Shown piece by piece: positions 8,072 through 16,156 of a stretch of DNA of 44,399 bases (positions are counted from its first letter, which is position 1; every line of letters starts with the position of its first letter). Both the position numbers and the translations under genes were made by a program. This DNA comes from Prevotella sp. (GTDB lineage Bacteria > Bacteroidota > Bacteroidia > Bacteroidales > Bacteroidaceae), in NCBI GenBank assembly GCA_017478085.1, contig JAFVEE010000166.1, forward strand, positions 1 through 44,399, in the 5' to 3' direction. The notes under the pieces were generated by a model. It saw only the letters and a program-made list of their open reading frames with translations. It made no database searches and was not told the DNA's origin.

Positions 8072-8506
8072 TTATTTCACGTCGGTTAAGTCATGTTTCC
8101 TCACAGCATTCAGGGCCTCGTTGATCTTGGTCGACGAGATGCCCTTGGTATAGGGGAAGTAGACAATCTGGATGCCGGCCTCGGCAAACTCCTTCTCGTA
8201 CTGCTGCCACTTCTCGGTGCCATACCAGTCGTCGCCCACGAAGAGGAACTTGGCCCCCAGCTTCTTGCAGGCCTCCAGCTTGTTCATGTCGTATTGGGGG
8301 ACGGCGGCATCCACGTATTTAATGCTGCGCACGATCTCGATGCGGTCTTCAAAAGGAATCATGGCCTTCTTGCCTTTGTAGGCCACCAGTTCATCGACCG
8401 TCACGCCTACAATCAGCTTGTCGCACATGCCCTTGGCATTCTTCAGCAAGTTCAAGTGGCCTATGTGGAAAAGATCATAGACCCCCGTGGTATATCCAAT
8501 TATCAT
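8072..8506 (-). CDS. TagD/GCT-like cytidylyltransferase
   Basis: A 144-residue nucleotidyltransferase of the glycerol-3-phosphate / phosphocholine cytidylyltransferase type, forming a CDP-linked donor from CTP. HIGH lies at residues 14-17 within TGVYDLFHIGHLNLL, and the C-terminal signature is GISSTKI. Length is normal for the compact family members such as TagD. It heads the minus-strand operon with the PP-loop and LicD genes, so the natural reading is that it makes the CDP-activated group that LicD transfers. The substrate (glycerol phosphate, phosphocholine or another) is not determined. Its promoter is shared, back to back, with the flippase gene. Confidence 0.87.
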   Translation of the reverse strand: MIIGYTTGVYDLFHIGHLNLLKNAKGMCDKLIVGVTVDELVAYKGKKAMIPFEDRIEIVRSIKYVDAAVPQYDMNKLEACKKLGAKFLFVGDDWYGTEKWQQYEKEFAEAGIQIVYFPYTKGISSTKINEALNAVRKHDLTDVK

Positions 8507-8526
8507 AATGAAGTATTAATTGTGGT

Positions 8527-8577
8527 GCAAAAGTACGCAAAAACTTTTGAACATCCAACAAAAATGCGTACTTTTGC
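8527..8577. promoter_or_regulatory. Divergent promoters embedded in a 13-bp perfect inverted repeat
   Basis: GCAAAAGTACGCA (8527-8539) and TGCGTACTTTTGC (8565-8577) are exact reverse complements. Each contains a -7 element TACTTTTGC: one directs transcription leftward into the cytidylyltransferase operon (8535 to 8527), the other rightward into the flippase gene (8569-8577). TTTTG at 8545-8549 serves as the -33 element of the rightward promoter (19-bp spacer). TTGG read leftward at 8558-8555 serves the other (19-bp spacer). The predicted rightward transcript begins only about 4 nt before the flippase ATG. Confidence 0.75.
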
Positions 8578-8586
8578 GCACTGAAT

Positions 8587-10026
8587 ATGGAGAATCTGAA
8601 AGAGAAGACCGCAAAGGGACTGATGTGGGGGGCCGTGAACAACGGCACGATGCAGGTGCTGAACCTGCTCATAGGCATTGTGACACTGCGCCACCTGACC
8701 CCCGGCGACACGGGCCTTATAGGCTTGCTGGCCATCTTCTCGGCCATTGCCGGCAATGTGCAGTCGAGCGGATTCTCTACCGCCCTGATCAACGAGAAGC
8801 AGCCCACGGCAGCGCAATACAACAGCGTGTTCTGGTTCAACATCCTGATGAGTGCCGCCATCTACGCCGTGCTGTTCTGCGCGGCCCCGCTCATTGCCGC
8901 CTTCTTCCATCAGCCCCGTCTCATCGACCTGTCGCGCTTCCTCTTCCTGTCGTTCTTCATCTCGTCGTTTGGCATCTCGACCAATGCCTACATGGTGAAG
9001 AATATGATGAACCGCGAGATTACCATCGTAAACATGGTGGCCCTGACGCTGTCGGGTGCCACGGCCATCGTGATGGCCCTTTGCGATATGGCCTACTGGA
9101 GTCTGGCCTGGCAGCAGGTGGTCAATGCAGCCCTGCTGGTGCTGGGCCGGTTCTACTTCGTGAAGTGGAGGCCCGCGCTGCGGTTCTCGTTCGACTATAT
9201 TCGCCAGACCTTCTCGTTCTCGATGAAGATCCTGGTCACGATGATGGTGAACACCGTCAACCAGAACCTGCTCACCGTAATCTTCGGTCGCCTGTTTCGC
9301 GATGAGCGCGTGGTGGGCAACTTCTTCCAGGCCTATAAGTGGGATTCGATGGCCTTCCAGACCGTGGGCGGCATGCTGCAGCAGGTGGCTCAGCCCGTAC
9401 TGGTGAGCGTGCGCGAAGAGCACGAACGCGAGCGGCAGGTGTTCCGCAAGATGCTGCGCTTTGCGTCGTTCCTCTCCTTTCCGGCCCTGTTCGGGCTGGC
9501 CCTCGTATCGCGCGAGTTCATCCTCTGCACCATTGGCGATGAGTGGGCCGGGTGCATACCGCTGTTGCAGATTCTCTGCCTGAGCGGAGCCTTCATGCCC
9601 CTCTATACGCTCTATCAGAATCTGGTCATCAGCCATGGGCGCAGCGATGTGAACATGTGGCTCAACATTGTGCAGATCCTGCTGCAGCTGGCCATCGTCC
9701 TGCTGGCCTATCGCTATGGCATGACGGCAATGGTGGCTGCCTATACCCTGTTCAACGTGGTCTGGCTCTGTGCCTGGCAGCCCTATGCCCGCCGCCTGAT
9801 AGGTCTTCGCACCCTCGACGTGCTGAAGGACGTGCTCCCCTTTGCGCTGATTGCCGCCCTGACGATGGTGGCTACCCACTTCCTGACCCTTGCCCTGCAC
9901 AGCCTCTGGCTGCTGCTCGCTGCCCGCATCGTCGTGGCCGCGTTGCTTTACTATGCTGCCATGCGGTGGCTCAACGTGGCCATCCTGAAGGAGTGCATGC
10001 AGTTCCTGCGCTCCAAGGCCCGCTGA
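8587..10026 (+). CDS. Wzx-type oligosaccharide flippase (PST/MOP family)
   Basis: A 479-residue inner-membrane protein with about 12-14 hydrophobic helices throughout and the typical N-terminus of polysaccharide exporters (ENLKEKTAKGLMWGAVNNG). These proteins move undecaprenyl-linked sugar units across the inner membrane. The family is clear from the topology, the pattern GDTGLIGLLAIFSAIAGNVQ and the overall length. The gene is divergent from the CDP-donor/LicD operon and shares a symmetrical promoter with it, so flipping and decoration of the same glycan is plausible. No Wzy polymerase is found nearby. A 22-bp phased palindrome array begins just after the stop codon. Confidence 0.88.
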   Translation: MENLKEKTAKGLMWGAVNNGTMQVLNLLIGIVTLRHLTPGDTGLIGLLAIFSAIAGNVQSSGFSTALINEKQPTAAQYNSVFWFNILMSAAIYAVLFCAAPLIAAFFHQPRLIDLSRFLFLSFFISSFGISTNAYMVKNMMNREITIVNMVALTLSGATAIVMALCDMAYWSLAWQQVVNAALLVLGRFYFVKWRPALRFSFDYIRQTFSFSMKILVTMMVNTVNQNLLTVIFGRLFRDERVVGNFFQAYKWDSMAFQTVGGMLQQVAQPVLVSVREEHERERQVFRKMLRFASFLSFPALFGLALVSREFILCTIGDEWAGCIPLLQILCLSGAFMPLYTLYQNLVISHGRSDVNMWLNIVQILLQLAIVLLAYRYGMTAMVAAYTLFNVVWLCAWQPYARRLIGLRTLDVLKDVLPFALIAALTMVATHFLTLALHSLWLLLAARIVVAALLYYAAMRWLNVAILKECMQFLRSKAR

Positions 10027-10027
10027 G

Positions 10028-10132
10028 CAATCGAGGCTTCGTTGATTTGGTATAAAGCCCTTATACCATTGTAATAGAGGCTTTATTCCATTGGTATAAG
10101 GGCTTTATTCCAGTCTAATGGAGCCTCGGTTG
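10028..10132. repeat. Phased palindrome array A (5 units, 22-bp period)
   Basis: Five short palindromes with centres at 10036, 10058, 10080, 10102 and 10124, exactly 22 bp apart. Central pentamers are AGGCT, AGCCC, AGGCT, GGGCT and AGCCT (all RGSCY). Arms: CAAtCGA/TCGTTG (one bulge), GGTATAA/TTATACC (perfect), AATAG/TTATT (one G-T pair), GGTATAA/TTATTCC (one mismatch), and AATGG/CGGTT (weak). Units 2 and 4 are also reverse complements of each other over 17 bp (10052-10068 and 10092-10108). The array fills the space between the flippase stop and the priA promoter and has no coding content. Confidence 0.9.
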
Positions 10133-10220
10133 CGTTGGCACCGGCGGCAGCCATGGCGGCGTTTAACGTTTTTTGCAGAAAAACCGCCCGCCGCAAGCGC
10201 CAAAACTCCAAACTCTTTCG

Positions 10221-10229
10221 TACCTTTGT
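10221..10229 (+). promoter_or_regulatory. priA -7 element
   Basis: TACCTTTGT fits TAnnTTTGY. Transcription is predicted to start at about 10235, one or two bases before the ATG at 10237, so the mRNA would be leaderless or nearly so. A convincing -33 element is not seen. Confidence 0.6.
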
Positions 10230-10236
10230 AGCCCGT

Positions 10237-12498
10237 ATGAACTATGCCGACATCATATTGCCGCTGCCGCTCGACGGCTACTTCACCTACTCCATACCCG
10301 TGGCCATGCAGGGTAGGGTGGCCGTAGGCGTGCGCGTGCTGGTGCCCTTTGGCCGTTCGAAGACCTATGTGGGCATCGTGGCGCGGCTGCACGACCAGCA
10401 GCCCACCGGCTATCAGGTGAAGGACATTGCCCAGCAGCTCGACGGGCAGCCCATTCTGCTGCCGTCGCAACTGCGCCTGTGGCAGTGGATCAGCGACTAC
10501 TATATGTCGCCCATCGGCGAGGTCTACAAGGCCGCACTGCCCTCGGGGCTGAAGGCCGAGGACGGCTACAAGCCCCGCACCGAGACCTACATTCGCCTGA
10601 CTGCCGCCTACCAGAACGAGACGGCCCTGCACGTGGCCCTGAACCTGCTGGCCCGCGCCTCGAAGCAGCAGGAGGCCTTCATTGCCTACCTTCAACTGTC
10701 GGGCTGGGAAAACATTGGAAACTCAGAATCGAGAGCGGAGAGTTTAGAGGTTTCGCGCGACGAGCTGATGAACGAGTCGGGCTGCACGCTGTCTACGCTA
10801 AGCCTGCTGGTGAAGCGCGGCATGCTCGAGACCTACGAGCGCGAGGTGGGGCGGCTGAACCACGGCGGCGAGCCGCACTTCGAGAACATCAAGAAGCTGA
10901 GCCCCGCCCAGCAGGAGGCCTACAACCAGATTCTGTTCTCGTTCCTGAAGAAGAATGTCACGCTGCTGCACGGCGTCACGTCGAGCGGAAAGACCGAGAT
11001 ATACATTCACCTCATCAAGCGCGAGCTGGACCAGCACCGGCAAGTGCTGTTCCTCATGCCCGAGATAGCCCTCACCGTGCAGATGATGCAACGCCTGCAG
11101 CAGGTGTTTGGCAACCGCTTAGGCATCTACCACTCGAAGTACAGCGATGCCGAGCGCGTGGAGATCTGGCAGAAGCAGCTGTCGCCCTGCCCCTACGACG
11201 TGATTCTGGGGGCCCGCTCGGCCGTGTTCCTGCCCTTCCAGCGCCTGGGCCTCGTCATCGTCGACGAGGAGCACGAGACCAGCTACAAGCAGCAGGAGCC
11301 TGCCCCAAGGTATCATGCCCGCAGCGCTGCCATTATGCTGGGGGCGAAGACCCTTCTGGGCACGGCCACTCCCTCGCTCGAGTCTTATCATAATGCGAAG
11401 ATGGGGAAGTACGGACTGGTGGAGCTGACCGAGCGCTACCAGGGCATAGAGCTGCCGCAGATACAGATTGTTGACACGAAAGACCTACAGCGGCGCAAGA
11501 TGATGAACGGGCCGTTCTCACCAATATTATTATCGCGCGTGCGCGAGGCACTGGAGCAGGGCCAGCAGGCCATTCTCTTCCAGAACCGCCGTGGCTGGGC
11601 ACCGATGGTAGAGTGCCGGCAGTGCGGATGGGTGCCCCGCTGCGAGCACTGCGACGTGAGCCTGACGCTGCACCGCAACACGAACCAGCTGTCGTGCCAC
11701 TACTGCGGCAACACCTACAGGGTGCCTACTGAGTGCCCTGCCTGTGGGTCGAAAGACCTGCGGGGGCGCGGCTACGGCACCGAGAAGATAGAAGACCAGA
11801 TACGCGAGCTGCTGCCCGATGCCCGTGTGGCCCGTATGGACCTGGACACCACCCGCACCCGCAACGCCTACGAACGCATCATCAGCGACTTCTCGAGCGG
11901 GCGCACCAACCTGCTCATCGGTACGCAGATGATCTCGAAGGGGCTCGACTTCGACAGGGTGTCGGTGGTCGGCATCCTGAGTGCCGACTCTATGTTGAGC
12001 TACCCCGACTTCCGCGCCTACGAGCAGGCCTATACCATGATGGCCCAGGTGAGCGGGCGGGCCGGGCGCAAGGGCAAGCGGGGCCTGGTCATCCTGCAGA
12101 CGAAGCAGCCCGACCTGCCGCTGCTGCAATATGTGGTGCGCAACGACTACGGGGCCTTCTACAGCGAGCTCATAGCCGAGCGGCAGGCCTTCCGCTACCC
12201 GCCCTACTACCGTCTGATATACGTCTTCCTGAAGCACAAGAGCGACGGGCTGGTAGAGACCGCCTCGCTGGAGTTGGGGTCGCGCCTGCGCCAGTGGTTC
12301 GGCGGTCGCGTGCTGGGCCCCGACAAGCCTGCCGTGGCGCGGGTGAAGACGCTCAGCATACGCAAGCTGGTGCTGAAGCTGGAGGGCGGCATCGACCTGA
12401 AGAAGGTGCGCCAGTACCTGGCAATGGCCCAGCAACAGATGCTGCAAGACAAGCGCTACAGTGCGCTGCAGGTGTACTACGACGTTGATCCTCAGTAA
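10237..12498 (+). CDS. priA: Primosomal replication-restart helicase PriA
   Basis: A 753-residue superfamily 2 DNA helicase that recognises stalled forks and reloads the replisome. An N-terminal 3' DNA-binding domain (ADIILPLPLDGYFTYSIP) is followed by Walker A GVTSSGKT (246-253) and DEEH (343-346). Eight cysteines in paired CxxC-type knuckles make the zinc-binding insert (CRQCG..CEHC..CHYCG..CPACG, about residues 461-506). Helicase motifs V/VI follow (GTQMISKGLDFDRV, QVSGRAGRKGKRG). Length is standard. An in-frame start at 10135 exists, but the first 34 residues would be unlike the family and would lie upstream of the -7 element, so 10237 is chosen. A glycosyltransferase gene follows 8 nt downstream. 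Confidence 0.97.
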   Translation: MNYADIILPLPLDGYFTYSIPVAMQGRVAVGVRVLVPFGRSKTYVGIVARLHDQQPTGYQVKDIAQQLDGQPILLPSQLRLWQWISDYYMSPIGEVYKAALPSGLKAEDGYKPRTETYIRLTAAYQNETALHVALNLLARASKQQEAFIAYLQLSGWENIGNSESRAESLEVSRDELMNESGCTLSTLSLLVKRGMLETYEREVGRLNHGGEPHFENIKKLSPAQQEAYNQILFSFLKKNVTLLHGVTSSGKTEIYIHLIKRELDQHRQVLFLMPEIALTVQMMQRLQQVFGNRLGIYHSKYSDAERVEIWQKQLSPCPYDVILGARSAVFLPFQRLGLVIVDEEHETSYKQQEPAPRYHARSAAIMLGAKTLLGTATPSLESYHNAKMGKYGLVELTERYQGIELPQIQIVDTKDLQRRKMMNGPFSPILLSRVREALEQGQQAILFQNRRGWAPMVECRQCGWVPRCEHCDVSLTLHRNTNQLSCHYCGNTYRVPTECPACGSKDLRGRGYGTEKIEDQIRELLPDARVARMDLDTTRTRNAYERIISDFSSGRTNLLIGTQMISKGLDFDRVSVVGILSADSMLSYPDFRAYEQAYTMMAQVSGRAGRKGKRGLVILQTKQPDLPLLQYVVRNDYGAFYSELIAERQAFRYPPYYRLIYVFLKHKSDGLVETASLELGSRLRQWFGGRVLGPDKPAVARVKTLSIRKLVLKLEGGIDLKKVRQYLAMAQQQMLQDKRYSALQVYYDVDPQ

Positions 12499-12506
12499 TC
12501 AAAGAG

Positions 12507-13442
12507 ATGTTTATGGAAATATCAGTCATCATTCCCGTCTATAATAAGATAGAATACCTGGACAAGTGCTTCGAGAGCATCTTTGCCCAGGAGTTCGAGG
12601 ACTTCGAGGTGGTGGCCGTCGACGATGGCAGCACCGACGGCTCGGGCCAGGTCTGCGACCGCTGGGCCCAGCGCGAGGGGCGGCTGCGCGTATGCCATAC
12701 GCCCAACGGCGGCGTGACGGCTGCCCGTCGCCACGGGTTGGAGCAGAGTAGGGGGCGCTACATCATGTTTGCCGATGCCGACGACCTCTTCACGCCGGGT
12801 GCCCTGGCCATGATGCACAAGGCCATCACCGAGAGCGGGGCCGACGAGGTGATAGGTACCTACGACGACCAGTATGGCCGCCGCTACGATTCGGGCCTGC
12901 GCGGCTACGTGGAGCCCGAGGTGGTGGTGAGGCGCCTGCTGGCCCTGAAGGGGGGCATCTGCGTGCTGTGGGGCATCATCTTCCGTCGCGAGCTGCTCGA
13001 AGGCTGTCTGGGCGCACCGCGCCAGATCGTTGAGCGCGAGGACTCGCTCATGCAGATCAAATGCCTGATGAAGCAGCCCCGGGTGCTCTTCATTGCCGAG
13101 TCGGCCTACCTGCACTATGAGGACGTGCCCAACACGCGGGTGGAGGATCTGCAGATGATCCGCATCTACGACGACGAGCTGCGTCTCACGCTGCAGCCGC
13201 AGTGGGAGCGCTACCGTGCGGCCTTCGTGGGCCATCAGATCAAGGTCTACGAGAAGTTCATAGACCGTCGCCAGTTCCACGTGCTCGGTGAGTACTATCG
13301 TCCGCTGCGGCGGCAGCTCGACGGTTCCATCCCCCTGATGGACCGCATAGCCCTGCTGTTGCCGCCCCAGTTGAGCTATGTGCTCATACACGGCTACAAG
13401 TGGTTGCTGAAGAAGAAAAAAGGAAGTTCGAGAATATTTTGA
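12507..13442 (+). CDS. Family 2 glycosyltransferase
   Basis: A 311-residue GT-A fold glycosyltransferase that uses a nucleotide-sugar donor at the cytoplasmic face. The N-terminus ISVIIPVYNKIEYLDKCFES is the hallmark of family GT2. It is followed by VVAVDDGSTDGS, the DxD-type FADADDLF (about residues 92-99), and WGIIFRRELLE followed by REDSLMQ in the acceptor half. The product sugar is unknown. An in-frame ATG at 12513 is an equally good start. It follows priA by 8 nt and may be cotranscribed. The nearby flippase and second glycosyltransferase point to a surface-polysaccharide role. Confidence 0.9.
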   Translation: MFMEISVIIPVYNKIEYLDKCFESIFAQEFEDFEVVAVDDGSTDGSGQVCDRWAQREGRLRVCHTPNGGVTAARRHGLEQSRGRYIMFADADDLFTPGALAMMHKAITESGADEVIGTYDDQYGRRYDSGLRGYVEPEVVVRRLLALKGGICVLWGIIFRRELLEGCLGAPRQIVEREDSLMQIKCLMKQPRVLFIAESAYLHYEDVPNTRVEDLQMIRIYDDELRLTLQPQWERYRAAFVGHQIKVYEKFIDRRQFHVLGEYYRPLRRQLDGSIPLMDRIALLLPPQLSYVLIHGYKWLLKKKKGSSRIF

Positions 13443-13448
13443 CAGAAA

Positions 13449-13481
13449 TTTGGTAAATTGGCAAGAAATGACTATATTTGC
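13449..13481 (+). promoter_or_regulatory. Promoter of the AAA ATPase gene
   Basis: The -33 TTTGG (13449-13453) and the -7 TATATTTGC (13473-13481) are separated by 19 bp, a textbook Bacteroidetes promoter. The predicted start of transcription, about 13487, leaves a leader under 10 nt before the ATG at 13496. Confidence 0.8.
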
Positions 13482-13495
13482 ACCAAACAACCGAC

Positions 13496-15112
13496 ATGAT
13501 GCTTATGGAAAAGTTCTTCAACACCGCCGGGCCGAATAAGTCCAACATCCATTATGAGATTGATCCGCTGACCCGCTTCGACCTCGACGAGGTAATGATG
13601 CTCATACAGCAACAAAAGTATTTCGTCCTGCACGCCCCACGCCAGACGGGCAAGACCACCTGCATGCTGGCCCTGCGCGACTACCTGAACAGGACTGGCG
13701 ATTTCGTTGCTGTCTATGCCAATGTAGAGGGCGGCCAGGCCGCACGCGAGAATGTGGCAAGCGTTGTTGCCGGGATATGCGATGTCATTGCCCGCCAGGC
13801 TACTTACGTAACGGGCGACAACAGCCTGAGCGAGGTGAGGCGAAGTGTGGACAATGAGGATGTGAGCAGCATGCTCTCAACGTTTCTGGCACAACTCTCT
13901 CAGACATTGCCCAAGCCCTTGGTGCTCATTCTCGACGAGATCGACTCGCTGGTAGGCGACAGCCTTATCAGCGTGTTGCGCCAGATACGCTCTGGCTATG
14001 CCGATCGCCCCCAGCGTTTCCCGCAGACCATTATTTTATGCGGTGTGCGCGATGTGCGCGACTATCGCCTGCAAGTTGCGGGTAAGGATGTCATCACTGG
14101 TGGCTCAGCTTTCAATATCAAGTCTAAGTCGCTTAGACTGGGCAATTTCTCAAAGGAAGAGATCCGTACGCTATATATGCAACATACGGAGGCTACAGGA
14201 CAGCAGTTCGACGAGGCTTGCTTCCCTATGATCTGGGAGGCCACCGAGGGGCAGCCGTGGCTGGTGAACGCGCTGGGCTACGAAGTGACGACAGAAATTC
14301 GTGAGAACCGCGACCGTTCCGTTCGCATCACCCCGGAAATGGTTTTCCGCGCCCAGGAGCAGATTATATACCGCCGCGATACGCATATCGACCAGCTTAT
14401 CGACAAACTGAAGGAACCGCGCGTGAAGCATGTCATTGAGCCGATGCTGGCCAACAGTAGCGAAGCCCAGGATGGTCTGGTGTCTACCGACGACATACAG
14501 TATGTAGAGGATCTGGGCCTCATCAAGATAGAGCGCGGCCACGAGCGGCGCATTTCCTGCGGCATCTATCGTGAAATCATTCCACGCGAGCTGACGTGGA
14601 GCACGCAGACCTCGCTCACCCTGCAGCCGCAGTGGTATCAGCGTGAGGACGGCAGCATCAATATGGAGAAGCTGCTGCTCGATTTCCAGCAGTTCTTCCG
14701 ACAGAACAGCGACTCGTGGATTGGCAAGTTCGACTATGCCGAAGCCGGGCCGCAACTGCTCCTACAGGCTTTCCTGCAGCGAATCGTGAACGGGGGTGGG
14801 TACATTGACCGCGAATATGGCCTGGGCCGCAAGCGCACCGACTTGCTCATTCGCAAGCCGCTGACCGACGGCTACGGAGGCCCCATACAGCGCATTGTGC
14901 TGGAACTGAAGATCAAGCGCGAAAAGGAAAGTCTCGACACACTGATAGCCAAGGGGCTGGAGCAGACCTGGACGTATATGGACACCGTGGGCAGCGTAGA
15001 CGAGGGACATCTCATCATCTTCGACCGCTCCGGCCTGCTTTCGTGGGACGAGCGCATCTGGCATGAGCCCAGACAGTATAACGGGCGTCCTATTGTAGTA
15101 TGGGGAATGTGA
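13496..15112 (+). CDS. AAA ATPase fused to PD-(D/E)XK nuclease-like domain
   Basis: A 538-residue predicted ATP-binding protein. Walker A is APRQTGKTT (47-55) and Walker B is PLVLILDEID (141-150). The opening FFNTAGPNKSNIHYEIDP is typical of a Bacteroidetes AAA-like family often annotated only as ATP-binding protein. The C-terminus carries a PD-(D/E)XK nuclease core: RTDLL with Asp449, then LELK with Glu470 and Lys472, followed by a helix with a Gln (EQTW). Function is unknown; DNA targeting or defence is possible but unproven. Three clustered ATGs (13496, 13499, 13505) are possible starts. It has its own promoter although it lies between two glycosyltransferase genes, and its stop is just before the next gene. 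Confidence 0.8.
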   Translation: MMLMEKFFNTAGPNKSNIHYEIDPLTRFDLDEVMMLIQQQKYFVLHAPRQTGKTTCMLALRDYLNRTGDFVAVYANVEGGQAARENVASVVAGICDVIARQATYVTGDNSLSEVRRSVDNEDVSSMLSTFLAQLSQTLPKPLVLILDEIDSLVGDSLISVLRQIRSGYADRPQRFPQTIILCGVRDVRDYRLQVAGKDVITGGSAFNIKSKSLRLGNFSKEEIRTLYMQHTEATGQQFDEACFPMIWEATEGQPWLVNALGYEVTTEIRENRDRSVRITPEMVFRAQEQIIYRRDTHIDQLIDKLKEPRVKHVIEPMLANSSEAQDGLVSTDDIQYVEDLGLIKIERGHERRISCGIYREIIPRELTWSTQTSLTLQPQWYQREDGSINMEKLLLDFQQFFRQNSDSWIGKFDYAEAGPQLLLQAFLQRIVNGGGYIDREYGLGRKRTDLLIRKPLTDGYGGPIQRIVLELKIKREKESLDTLIAKGLEQTWTYMDTVGSVDEGHLIIFDRSGLLSWDERIWHEPRQYNGRPIVVWGM

Positions 15113-15117
15113 GCAAA

Positions 15118-16143
15118 ATGGAAAAATATCCTTCTCAGGTCGATGTGGCTGTGCTGCTGCTGTTCTTTACCCGCAGCGACACGTTCCAACAGGTGTTCAA
15201 CGAGGTGAAACGGGCACGGCCCTCGCGGCTGTTCCTCTTTCAGGACGGCCCGCGTGGCGAGCGCGACCTGGCGGGCATAGAGGCCTGCCGCCGCATCGTG
15301 AGCGACGAGCAGATAGACTGGGAGTGCGACGTGCACCGCAACTATCAGGAGCAGAACCTGGGGTGCATGGTGGCAGGCTACACCAGTCACCAGTGGGCTT
15401 TCTCGCTGGCCGACCGCTGCATCGTGCTCGAAGACGACGTGGTGCCCTCTCAGTCGTTCTTTCCCTTCTGCAAGGAAATGCTCGACCGCTATGCCGACGA
15501 CGAGCGCATCACGATGATTTCGGGATTCAATATGGACGAGGTGACGGCTGAGTGTCCTTATGACTACTTCTTCACCTCGGCCTTCAGCATCTGGGGATGG
15601 GCTTCTTGGCGAAGGGTTGTCTCTCAGTGGGACGGGAAATACACTTTCCTTGACGATGAGTATGCGATGAAACAGCTCGATGCCCTCATTCGTCAGCGAG
15701 GCTACAAGAAAAGCTTCATCCAGATGTGCCGCGACCACAGGGCCTCGGGACAGCCTCAGTTCGAGAGTGTGTTCTGGGCCACGATGCTATTCAACAGCGG
15801 ACTGGCTATTATGCCGCAGAAGAATATGATTAGCAATGTGGGGGCTTCGGCCGACTCGGCCCACTATTCTGAGTTCAAGACCATGCCGCACCGGCTGAAG
15901 CGGCTCTTCACTATGAAGCGGTTTGATGTAGACTTCCCCCTGCGCCATCCGCGATACGTCATAGAGGAGGTAGGCTACTGGAAGCGAATGTACAGGACTA
16001 ACGCTTGGGGCTATCCCCTCGTCAAGATAGGCCGCTCGGTCGAGGAGCTATGGCTCAACATTCGCTACGGCAACTGGCAGTTTATCGCAAAGTCGGTAAA
16101 ACGCCGCATTCGGAAGTGGATGGGCCGCGAGCGCTACATCTGA
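15118..16143 (+). CDS. Glycosyltransferase, HlpA-like GT-A fold
   Basis: A 341-residue protein with a nucleotide-sugar transferase fold: VAVLLLFFTRSDTFQQVFNEV at the start and a DxD-containing CIVLEDDVVPSQSFF (about residues 102-116). It has the signature FTSAFSIWGWASWRRV found in HlpA/hemolytic-protein-like glycosyltransferases. It probably adds a sugar to a surface glycan. The ATG at 15118 lies 5 nt after the preceding stop. An earlier in-frame ATG at 15100 would overlap that gene by 13 bp and is the alternative. It ends 13 bp from the convergent comM gene with no room for a classical terminator. Confidence 0.8.
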   Translation: MEKYPSQVDVAVLLLFFTRSDTFQQVFNEVKRARPSRLFLFQDGPRGERDLAGIEACRRIVSDEQIDWECDVHRNYQEQNLGCMVAGYTSHQWAFSLADRCIVLEDDVVPSQSFFPFCKEMLDRYADDERITMISGFNMDEVTAECPYDYFFTSAFSIWGWASWRRVVSQWDGKYTFLDDEYAMKQLDALIRQRGYKKSFIQMCRDHRASGQPQFESVFWATMLFNSGLAIMPQKNMISNVGASADSAHYSEFKTMPHRLKRLFTMKRFDVDFPLRHPRYVIEEVGYWKRMYRTNAWGYPLVKIGRSVEELWLNIRYGNWQFIAKSVKRRIRKWMGRERYI

Positions 16144-16156
16144 CCGCGATGCGCTT

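Noticed and set aside
6698-8089. 463-codon plus-strand frame opposite the LicD/PP-loop genes
   Set aside because: Antisense shadow of well-supported genes; no family features.
8503-9900. 465-codon minus-strand frame opposite the flippase
   Set aside because: His/Gln/Gly-rich composition typical of an antisense frame; the flippase is clearly real.
10028-10132. CRISPR array reading of the 22-bp phased repeats
   Set aside because: Units are palindromes of variable sequence with 3-7 bp gaps; there are no constant repeats with ~30-bp spacers and no cas genes.
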